Part shown: positions 40,943 through 48,020 of the stretch, in pieces
Position numbering within the stretch: the stretch's first letter is position 1
How the letters are laid out: each line of letters begins with the position of its first letter
Origin: CAXXOK01 sp964497495
GTDB taxonomy: Bacteria; Bacillota; Clostridia; Christensenellales; Aristaeellaceae
Reading direction: 5' to 3'
DNA length: 64,000 nt
NCBI GenBank assembly: GCA_964497495.1
Contig: CAZCCZ010000007.1
Location: 42,823-106,822, forward strand
The notes under the pieces: model-generated
Database searches by the model: none
What the model was told of the DNA's origin: nothing
What the model saw: only the letters and a program-made list of their open reading frames with translations
Program-made: the position numbers and the translations under genes

Positions 40943-42091
40943 ATGAATCTGCTGAAAACCCTGTTGGTCTATATGACGATGGTCTTCGTTTCGTCCGTAC
41001 AAATGGCGCCGGCGCCCACGCTCGCGCCGGCTACGGTGACCCCGCCGCCTTCCGCCACGGTCGCGGCCGTAATCGCTACGGTTTCCGCGCCGCCAACCGC
41101 TTCGCCCACGCCGGTGCCCACGCCGGATATTACGCCCAACAGCCAGTACCGCACCCTTCAGGTGGGGGATACGGGCGATAACGTAACGCTGATGCAGCGC
41201 AGGCTCGCGGAGTTGGGTTATTATTCCGGTACCGTCGACGGCGTGTACGGCAACCAGACGCGCCGCGCCGTGGAACGGTTCCAATATAACAACGGCCTCT
41301 CGGCGGACGGGATCGCGGGCAAGCGCACGCTGACGGTGCTGTATGAAAGCACGAAAGTCGTCTACGCGCCCGTGGAAGTGACCACCACGCCCGCGCCGAC
41401 CGATACGCCGACCCCGGCCTCCACCGATACCCCAGCGCCGACCTTCGCGCCCACGCCGTCTCCCACGCCTGCGCCCACGCCGGAGCCTCCGGCGACGGAA
41501 ACGCCCGCGACGGCTACGGAAACCCCAGCTGCGGACACGTCCGCTGCGCCGGAAACCGTTACCCCTTCCGACGCGCCTTCGGGCGCGGAACCGGAGAATG
41601 CGACAACCGCTCAAACTCCAACGCTTCTGGAACAGGCGGATTTCGTGCTGGCCGGGGAAACGGAGCCGCTGACGCTTCAAAACGACGCGGCGTCGGCGCT
41701 TCCGGAGCCTGTGACGCTTCACCCACTGCAATACGGCGATACGGTCATGGCGCCGATTCTGGAGATTTTGCGCGACGCGGGCAGCGTGATCCTTCCGGGT
41801 ACGGACACCGTGGTTTGGGAAGCCGCTTTTACGCTTAACGAAAACCTGTACCAATTCTCCTACCAGGTGGACGAAGCGGGCAACGTAACGGAGCTGACGG
41901 TAACGAAAAACCAGGAGACTCAAGCCGTTACCGATTCTACGGGATGCGTGCTGGACGATCTGCTTTACCTTCCGATTCAGACGGTAACGGAAGTGCTGGG
42001 CGTGACAATCGTCACGGACGACGCGGCCCTTCGCTACACGGTGACGCTTCAACCCGCGCAAAACGGTGAAAATAACGGCGCCGCAACCTGA
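40943..42091 (+). CDS. Exported peptidoglycan-binding protein with Pro/Thr-rich linker
   Basis: A 382-residue protein. An N-terminal hydrophobic helix (about 5-22) acts as signal or anchor, then come a Pro/Thr/Ala-rich stretch, a PG_binding_1 domain (about 72-134, LQVGDTGDNVTLMQRRL, GYYSGTVDGVYG), a repetitive Pro/Thr/Ala linker (about 143-205) and a C-terminal domain of about 130 residues that resembles stalk/copper-amine-oxidase-like N domains (ending in a TDDAALRYTVTL strand). No lytic active site is present. It likely sits in the cell wall and presents its C-terminal domain. It is the only gene of its operon. Confidence 0.82.
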   Translation: MNLLKTLLVYMTMVFVSSVQMAPAPTLAPATVTPPPSATVAAVIATVSAPPTASPTPVPTPDITPNSQYRTLQVGDTGDNVTLMQRRLAELGYYSGTVDGVYGNQTRRAVERFQYNNGLSADGIAGKRTLTVLYESTKVVYAPVEVTTTPAPTDTPTPASTDTPAPTFAPTPSPTPAPTPEPPATETPATATETPAADTSAAPETVTPSDAPSGAEPENATTAQTPTLLEQADFVLAGETEPLTLQNDAASALPEPVTLHPLQYGDTVMAPILEILRDAGSVILPGTDTVVWEAAFTLNENLYQFSYQVDEAGNVTELTVTKNQETQAVTDSTGCVLDDLLYLPIQTVTEVLGVTIVTDDAALRYTVTLQPAQNGENNGAAT

Positions 42092-42097
42092 TCGGCC

Positions 42098-42125
42098 TTG
42101 ACAGACGCTTTCGAGCGTTTATAAT
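42098..42125 (+). promoter_or_regulatory. Promoter of ilvE
   Basis: TTGACA (42098-42103), 16 bases, TATAAT (42120-42125). The spacer contains the small palindrome CGCTTTCGAGCG. A leader of about 60 bases leaves no room for a T-box. Confidence 0.85.
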
Positions 42126-42189
42126 AACACTAACCGTTTACGCCGCCTGGCAGCGCTTCGGGAATATATTGGATGGGTGGAGAGAGAGC

Positions 42190-43257
42190 ATGTACGAGAT
42201 CAATGTGACCAGAACGAACGCCTTCAAGCCCAAACCGGAGGACGAAAGCAAGTTGGGTTTCGGCAAGATTTTCAGCGACCACATGCTGCTGATTAACTTC
42301 GAAGAGGGCAAGGGCTGGCACGACGCGCGTGTCGTACCGTACGGCGATCTTTCGCTGGACCCCGCATCCTGCGTGCTGCATTACGGGCAGGAGATTTTCG
42401 AAGGTGCGAAATGCTACCGGACGGATAAAGGTTTCAACCTCTTCCGTATCCGCGATAATTTCGAGCGTATGAATCGTTCCGCCGAGCGGCTGGGCATGGC
42501 GCAGATCCCCGTGGAGTTATGTCTGGAGAGCCTGCTGAAGTTGCTGGAGATCGACAAGGAATGGACGCCTCATAAGGAAGGCACCTCCCTGTACATCCGT
42601 CCCACGATGATCGCCACCGACCCCGCGTTGGGCGTGTCCGCATCCAAGAGCTACCTGTACTACGTTCTCCTTTCGCCCAGCGGCGCGTACTATGCCAGCG
42701 GCCTCGCGCCGGTCGGCATCTACGTGGAAGATCAGCTGGTGCGCGCGGTGCGCGGAGGCGTGGGCTTCGCCAAAACCGGCGGCAACTACGCGGCCAGCAT
42801 CCTGGCGGGCATGAAGGCCAAGCACGAAGGATACGCGCAGGTGCTCTGGCTGGACGGCGTGGAGCAGCGCTATATTGAGGAAGTCGGCTCCATGAACATG
42901 ATGTTCGTCTACGACAACAAGACGGTCGTCACGCCGATGCTCAACGGCAGCATCCTCTCCGGCATCACGAGAGACAGCGTGTTGAAACTTGCCAGGCACA
43001 TGGGCTATGAAACGGAAGAGAAACGCATCTCCATCGAGGAAGTCATCTCCTACGCCAAGAGCGGCAAGATGACCGAAGCGTTCGGCACGGGCACCGCCGC
43101 GGTGGTGTCGCCGGTCAACAAGATTGCCTACAAGGACGAAGAAGTCGGCATCGGGGACGGGAACATCGGGCCGATCACCCAGAAGCTGTACGATACGCTC
43201 ACGGGGATTCAGTTCGGCAAGCTCGCGGATCCGTTCGGCTGGATCACGAAACTATAA
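42190..43257 (+). CDS. ilvE: Branched-chain amino acid aminotransferase
   Basis: A 355-residue fold-type IV PLP aminotransferase (long form) that interconverts Leu, Ile and Val with their 2-oxo acids using 2-oxoglutarate/glutamate. The PLP lysine is K195 in GFAKTGGNYAAS. The YGQEIFEGAK substrate-binding segment and the C-terminal AFGTGTAAVVSPV phosphate-binding motif are intact. It starts at the ATG at 42190 behind GGAGAGA. An in-frame ATG 21 bases upstream lies before that site. No other ilv or leu genes are nearby. Confidence 0.95.
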   Translation: MYEINVTRTNAFKPKPEDESKLGFGKIFSDHMLLINFEEGKGWHDARVVPYGDLSLDPASCVLHYGQEIFEGAKCYRTDKGFNLFRIRDNFERMNRSAERLGMAQIPVELCLESLLKLLEIDKEWTPHKEGTSLYIRPTMIATDPALGVSASKSYLYYVLLSPSGAYYASGLAPVGIYVEDQLVRAVRGGVGFAKTGGNYAASILAGMKAKHEGYAQVLWLDGVEQRYIEEVGSMNMMFVYDNKTVVTPMLNGSILSGITRDSVLKLARHMGYETEEKRISIEEVISYAKSGKMTEAFGTGTAAVVSPVNKIAYKDEEVGIGDGNIGPITQKLYDTLTGIQFGKLADPFGWITKL

Positions 43258-43293
43258 AACGAGGAAAGCGGACCGGAAGGAGGGGAACGGAAG

Positions 43294-44340
43294 ATGCTGA
43301 GAGAAGCCAGCGCGGCCCACGATACGGATTGGGCAGAGAAAACGATGAGCATGCTGCGCGAGAAACAGTTCGAGGCGTGCGAACGCCGTCTTTCCGCTTA
43401 CCCGCCGGTCAACCTCTTTTCGCCCGACGCGACGGACGAGCAGGCGCAGACCCTGCTGGAACACTCCTTCTACCAGTTTGAGCCCGGCAACGAAGGGCTA
43501 GCGACAGTCGAATCCCTTCGCGGCAGCGTGCTCGCGCAGCTTCAGCTGGAAGCACTGTACCTTTCCCACGGGGAGCGCGAGATGCTGGAAAGGCTTCTGG
43601 CGGCGGACGGCCGGTATACCTCCGACAACTGGGACGCCATCGACGCCGCGGAAGCGCTGGCGCGGCGTTTGTGGTGCTCCTTCGTGGACGAGGACGAGGA
43701 ATGGACGCTCGTGCTCGCCCCTCAGCTGATGGATCCGCTGCTGCTGGCGTTCAACGACCCCGCGTACGCCGAGGTAAAGACGCGGCTTTTCCGTTTCGAC
43801 GCCACCATACACGGCCTGCTCTACATCACCGGGTTCCTGCATTCCGACCAGCCGCTGATCTTCTTCCTGAAGGACGTTATTCAGCGTTCGGATGTTACGG
43901 CCCGCAACCTTGCCTACCGGTATATGATGGCCTCGTTCGAATACCTGGCCGACGGCGGGCGGGACGTGCTGCTGATGCACCCCGGTCTGGCCGACGCCAA
44001 GCACCTGATCGCCAACACGGATTTGGGCGACGACGTGACGCTTACGCTTTCGGAGGAATCCCTCGCGGGCGGCATGAGCGGCATCCTGCCAGAGGAAGAA
44101 CCGCTGCACGAGCGCATGCGCGCGGCGCTGGAAGGCGCGATGCGTCCCGAATGGGACGCGGATGAAGCAGCCGAAGACCTGCGCCTGCTGGCCAAGCAGG
44201 GCGTGGCGCTTACGGAAATGGAAGCGGTCATGGCTTCGATGGTTTGCGTTCTGCCAACGCAGGAAATGAAGCGAGCGCTTAAGCAACTGTACGACTGTAC
44301 GCCGCACTGGATCGGCATGACCGCCAACCTGCGGCATTAA
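43294..44340 (+). CDS. Conserved-looking helical protein of unknown function
   Basis: A 348-residue soluble protein, largely helical, with acidic clusters and no signal peptide, membrane helix or known catalytic motif. GGAAGGAGGGG lies upstream of the ATG. It lies 36 bases after ilvE and 4 bases before the pseudouridine synthase gene, so it is in that transcript. The even distribution of leucine and alanine suggests an alpha-solenoid fold. I do not recognise the family. Confidence 0.7.
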   Translation: MLREASAAHDTDWAEKTMSMLREKQFEACERRLSAYPPVNLFSPDATDEQAQTLLEHSFYQFEPGNEGLATVESLRGSVLAQLQLEALYLSHGEREMLERLLAADGRYTSDNWDAIDAAEALARRLWCSFVDEDEEWTLVLAPQLMDPLLLAFNDPAYAEVKTRLFRFDATIHGLLYITGFLHSDQPLIFFLKDVIQRSDVTARNLAYRYMMASFEYLADGGRDVLLMHPGLADAKHLIANTDLGDDVTLTLSEESLAGGMSGILPEEEPLHERMRAALEGAMRPEWDADEAAEDLRLLAKQGVALTEMEAVMASMVCVLPTQEMKRALKQLYDCTPHWIGMTANLRH

Positions 44341-44344
44341 ATCC

Positions 44345-45208
44345 GTGAAGCTGTATACGCTCACCCTGCCCGATACGATTCCGGCGGGGAAACTGTACCC
44401 GGCGCTGTGCAGGCTGCTGCCACAGGTGCCCGAAGCCCGCATCCGCGAGGCGCTGGACAGGCGGGACGTTAAGGTGAACGGCGTTCGTGCCGGCCGTAAC
44501 GCGGAAACCGTACCCGGCGCGGAAATTAAACTCTATCTTTCGGACGGGTGCCCCGTGCGCTCGCCCGAAATTCTATATGAGGACGAAAATCTGATGATCG
44601 TCCACAAACCCGCGGGTGTCTCCTGCGAGCCGGACGAGAAGGGCGGCGCGACGATCGGGGAATGGCTGTACCGCGCGCACGCGGACAGGCTTGCTTCCGT
44701 ACCCGTGCCCTGCCACCGGCTGGACAACCCCACCGAAGGCCTGCTGATTCTCGCCAGGAACGAGGATACGCTCCGCCTTATGGAAAAGGCGTTCGAGGAG
44801 CGCCGCGTGAACAAGACATACCAGTGCCTTGTGAAAGGCACGCCGGAACCCCCGGCGGCGGAGTTGCGAGCCTATCTGCTGAAGGACGCGCGGGCAGCCT
44901 GCGTGCGCGTTCTGGACCATCCGGCGGACGGCGCGCTGACCATCCTTACAGACTACCGCGTGCTGGAAGCTGGGGAAGTGAGCCGACTGGAAGTGACGCT
45001 GCACACGGGACGCACGCACCAGATACGCGCGCAGATGGCGCACATCGGCCACCCGGTGCTGGGGGACGATAAGTACGGCGACCGGGCGTTTAACCGCGCC
45101 CGCCGCGCCAAACGGCTGATGCTCGCGGCCACGGAACTTTCCTTCGATCTGGAGGGGCCGCTGGCCTATCTGAACGAACGGCGCTTTTCGATATCGCCGG
45201 GTTTTTAG
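44345..45208 (+). CDS. RluA/RluD-family pseudouridine synthase
   Basis: A 287-residue RNA modification enzyme. An S4-like RNA-binding region (about 15-65, RIREALDRRDVKVNG) precedes the catalytic domain with D127 in HRLDNPTEGLLILAR and the TGRTHQIRAQM motif. It isomerises uridine in rRNA or tRNA, but the position cannot be read from sequence. The usual HRLDxxTSG is HRLDNPTEG here. It starts at a GTG four bases after the preceding stop. Confidence 0.92.
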   Translation: MKLYTLTLPDTIPAGKLYPALCRLLPQVPEARIREALDRRDVKVNGVRAGRNAETVPGAEIKLYLSDGCPVRSPEILYEDENLMIVHKPAGVSCEPDEKGGATIGEWLYRAHADRLASVPVPCHRLDNPTEGLLILARNEDTLRLMEKAFEERRVNKTYQCLVKGTPEPPAAELRAYLLKDARAACVRVLDHPADGALTILTDYRVLEAGEVSRLEVTLHTGRTHQIRAQMAHIGHPVLGDDKYGDRAFNRARRAKRLMLAATELSFDLEGPLAYLNERRFSISPGF

Positions 45209-45219
45209 GAGCGTAGATC

Positions 45220-46059
45220 ATGCGGAAATTTCCGGTCGGGCTGATCGGCATGGATATGGACGGAACGTTGCTCAACAAAGCGCAGCGGATACCCACGGAA
45301 AACGCGGCGGCCCTCCGGGAGGCCGTCGCCGTAGGCGTGCGTATCGCCGTGTGCAGCGGGCGGACGGCGGACGACATCAGCTTTTTTCTTAGCGACGCGG
45401 GAATCGAAGACTGTGCGGTGCTTGCGCTCAACGGCGGCTGCTGCCTGGCCAAGCCGCACGGCAGGCCCTACGCGATGCATACGCTTGCGGCGGATACGCT
45501 GAACGGCGTGCTGGCAGTTCTGCTTGCGCGGCGGGTTACGTTCGCCTGCTTTCAGGCAAGGCGCGTCATCGTGTTCAACAACGATCCGCGGGTTACGCGC
45601 ACCAACTGGGGCACGTACGTGGCGCGAGCGGACGAAAACGCTTACGCCTTCGGGGATGAGGCGCTCGCCCGTTTCGGAGGCGAAGGCGTATGTAAGGTCG
45701 TCTATATCGACCGCGCGCCGGGGGAACCGCGAATCGAGGAAATCCGGCGGGATCTGTTGACGGTCTCCGGGCTCACGGTCACCAGTTCCTGGGCGGATAA
45801 TCTGGAACTGATGCCGGAAGGCGTGGGCAAGGGCGCGGCGCTTCTGGAACTGGCCGGAAGGCTGGGCGTGCCGCGCGAAGGCGTGATGGCCGTCGGCGAT
45901 TACGACAACGATCTGGACATGGTTCAAGCCGCTGGTATCGGCGTGGCGATGGGCAACGCCTCGGAAAGGGTAAAGAATGCGGCCGACTACGTCACACTGA
46001 CCAACGATGAAAACGGCGTGGCCGCGGCCATACGGCGCTTCGTGCTGACGGAAGCGTAA
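45220..46059 (+). CDS. Cof-type HAD phosphatase
   Basis: A 279-residue haloacid-dehalogenase-family hydrolase. Motif I is GMDMDGTLL with nucleophile D12 and acid/base D14. Motif IV GDYDNDLDMVQAAGIGVAMGNA marks the Cof subfamily with a C2 cap. Such enzymes dephosphorylate sugar phosphates, FMN, or PLP. AGGAG precedes the ATG. It follows the pseudouridine synthase by 11 bases and ends the operon at the large terminator at 46080. Confidence 0.92.
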   Translation: MRKFPVGLIGMDMDGTLLNKAQRIPTENAAALREAVAVGVRIAVCSGRTADDISFFLSDAGIEDCAVLALNGGCCLAKPHGRPYAMHTLAADTLNGVLAVLLARRVTFACFQARRVIVFNNDPRVTRTNWGTYVARADENAYAFGDEALARFGGEGVCKVVYIDRAPGEPRIEEIRRDLLTVSGLTVTSSWADNLELMPEGVGKGAALLELAGRLGVPREGVMAVGDYDNDLDMVQAAGIGVAMGNASERVKNAADYVTLTNDENGVAAAIRRFVLTEA

Positions 46060-46079
46060 CGGCGTTTCACGGAAACACC

Positions 46080-46128
46080 AACAACCGCCCGCCGAACCGG
46101 CAAAAGCCGGTCAAACGGGCGGTTGTTT
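46080..46128. terminator. Bidirectional terminator between the HAD gene and era
   Basis: Outer stem AACAACCGCCCG / CGGGCGGTTGTT and inner stem ACCGGC / GCCGGT, with T runs on both sides. It can end both converging operons. Confidence 0.88.
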
Positions 46129-46143
46129 CATTTTCGCAGGCTG

Positions 46144-47037
46144 TTACGGTTCCCGTGTGTAGCCAAGCGTTTTCAGGTCGCTGCCGTGGTTGCGCCAATC
46201 CTCCCGTACCTTTACCCAAAGCTTGAGGTTCACGTGCGTGCCCAGCAGCGCTTCGATGTCCGCGCGGGCGTCCGAGCCGATGCGCCGGAGCATCGCACCC
46301 TGTTTGCCGATGATGATACCCTTATGCGCGGCGCGCTCGCAATAAAGGGTGGCGTCGATCTCCGTTAGCCCGTCCCGGATTCTCTGCATCGCCATCATTT
46401 CAACGCCGATGCCGTGGGGCACTTCCTCCTTCAGATACAGGAGCGTCTTTTCTCGGATGATCTCCGCGCACAGAAAGCGTTCCGGCTGGTCGGTCAGCGT
46501 GTCCTCGGGGAAATAGCGGGGGCCCTCCGGAAGCATGGCGATCAGCGTGCGGCGAAGCTCTTCCACGCCGTCCCCGGTCAGCGCGCTGACCGGCACCAGC
46601 TCGTCGTAACCGGCGTCGGAGAAGCTTTGAAGCAGCGCAAACAGGTTTTCCTTGGGCATCAGGTCTATTTTGTTGAGCACGAGGGTCTTTTTCACCTTAT
46701 GCCCGGCCATATCCGCCACTAACTCGCGATCCTGACGGCTTACCTGCGTGGCGTCCACCACAACCATCAGCCCGTCGATTCCCTGCAGGGAGTCCCGGAC
46801 AGTCTGCATCATGTATTCGCCCAGCCGGTTGTGCGGCGTGTGCACGCCGGGGGTATCCAGGAACACGAGCTGGCTGTTTTCCTGCGTGGAAACTCCCAGA
46901 ATGCGGTTGCGCGTGGTTTGCGGGCGGGGGCTGACGATAGCGATCTTCTCCCCGAGCAGGGCGTTGAGCAACGTGCTCTTTCCCACGTTCGGGCGGCCCA
47001 CGATGGCGATGAAGCCGGAATGAAATGGCTGGCTCAT
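46144..47037 (-). CDS. era: GTPase Era
   Basis: A 297-residue GTPase that binds the 3' end of 16S rRNA and assists 30S maturation. G1 is GRPNVGKS (14-21), G3 DTPG, G4 NKID, and a C-terminal KH domain (IIREKTLLYLKEEVPHG, GKQGAMLRRIG) is complete. Last gene of the phoH-pgpH-ybeY/cdd-era run on the minus strand, 68 bases after the fusion gene. Confidence 0.96.
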   Translation of the reverse strand: MSQPFHSGFIAIVGRPNVGKSTLLNALLGEKIAIVSPRPQTTRNRILGVSTQENSQLVFLDTPGVHTPHNRLGEYMMQTVRDSLQGIDGLMVVVDATQVSRQDRELVADMAGHKVKKTLVLNKIDLMPKENLFALLQSFSDAGYDELVPVSALTGDGVEELRRTLIAMLPEGPRYFPEDTLTDQPERFLCAEIIREKTLLYLKEEVPHGIGVEMMAMQRIRDGLTEIDATLYCERAAHKGIIIGKQGAMLRRIGSDARADIEALLGTHVNLKLWVKVREDWRNHGSDLKTLGYTREP

Positions 47038-47105
47038 AAAAGCGACCTCGTTTCAAAACGCGCGCTTTCGGCGCGCGGCGTTGGGGCTGTGGCGGTAAAC
47101 AGCGT

Positions 47106-48020
47106 TTACGGAAGTTCCTTCGGCCCGAAGGAATGGGGGATAAGTGCGGAAAGCGTGGATTCCTCCACCTTGTCTTTCTCCCAGGCGACCAGCACGCGGA
47201 TATCGGGCGCAAACTCGTTGAGCGCTTGCCTGCATGCGCCGCAGGGCCAGGGGGCGGCGTGCTCCGCCGCGATGGCGATGGTTGTGAACGCCGTGGCGCC
47301 TTCGCTGACGGCTTTGAAAAGCGCCGTGCGCTCCGCGCAGTTGGTAAGCCCGAAAGAGGCGTTTTCCACGTTGCAGCCCGTGAACGCGCGGCCGTCCGCA
47401 CTTAGCAGGCACGCGCCGACCTTGAAACGGCTGTACGGGCTGTAGGAACGCGCCATGGCTTCCCGGGCCAGCGCGATCAACTGCGCGTCCGAGGGCCCTG
47501 CCGGGCCCGGATGTTCTTCCCGGGTCACGCCAGCCAGTACCAGCGCCTTTTCTTCCATCGTTCGCATCTCCTTTTGTTCCGTAGGGGTTTGATGGTCGTA
47601 ACCGCACAGGTGGAAAATCCCGTGTGCGAGTAAATAGCACAGCTCCCGTTTCACGCCGTGGCCGTAGGCTTCCGCCTGCGCGGCGGCGTGTTCCAGCGAG
47701 ATCAGGATATCGCCCAGAAAGCAGGCGTTTAACTCCGGGTCATACTCCCGGCGGACGGCGCGCGGGGCGTTGCGTGCGGTACGGCCGCGCGGGTAAGATA
47801 CGGTCGGGAAGGAAAGCACGTCCGTCGCGGCGTCCACGTCGCGTTGCGCGCGGTTGACCTCTCGGATGCACGCGTCGTCCGTAACCAGCAGGTGAACGGC
47901 GCACGGGAAAGGCAGCCCCTCCGTTACGGCGCAGCAGTCCGCGACCAGCGCGAGCAGGGACGCGCCCGCGCCCTCCGGCGGCAGGGATACGCCCGGAGCC
48001 AGTTCCCAGTCAAGCTTCAT
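47106..48020 (-). CDS. Fusion of endoribonuclease YbeY and cytidine deaminase
   Basis: One 304-residue frame encodes two enzymes. Residues 1 to about 162 are YbeY, a metal-dependent endoribonuclease for 16S rRNA 3'-end processing, with HGIFHLCGYDH (H133, H137, H143). Residues about 177-304 are a cytidine deaminase with the zinc ligands and proton-shuttle glutamate in C228-A-E230 and P-C260-G-A-C263. A short linker (about 165-176) joins them. Both catalytic sets are intact. In most Firmicutes ybeY and cdd are separate genes with dgkA between them, and dgkA is missing here. The ATG overlaps the pgpH stop by 11 bases. Confidence 0.92.
   Translation of the reverse strand: MKLDWELAPGVSLPPEGAGASLLALVADCCAVTEGLPFPCAVHLLVTDDACIREVNRAQRDVDAATDVLSFPTVSYPRGRTARNAPRAVRREYDPELNACFLGDILISLEHAAAQAEAYGHGVKRELCYLLAHGIFHLCGYDHQTPTEQKEMRTMEEKALVLAGVTREEHPGPAGPSDAQLIALAREAMARSYSPYSRFKVGACLLSADGRAFTGCNVENASFGLTNCAERTALFKAVSEGATAFTTIAIAAEHAAPWPCGACRQALNEFAPDIRVLVAWEKDKVEESTLSALIPHSFGPKELP

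Noticed and set aside
40868..42061. A 397-codon antisense frame opposite the peptidoglycan-binding protein
   Set aside because: It is rich in Arg/Gly repeats that come from the Pro/Thr/Ala linker read backwards. No start signals support it.
42098..42189. A T-box leader upstream of ilvE
   Set aside because: The distance from the promoter to the start codon is far too short, and no T-box sequence is present.
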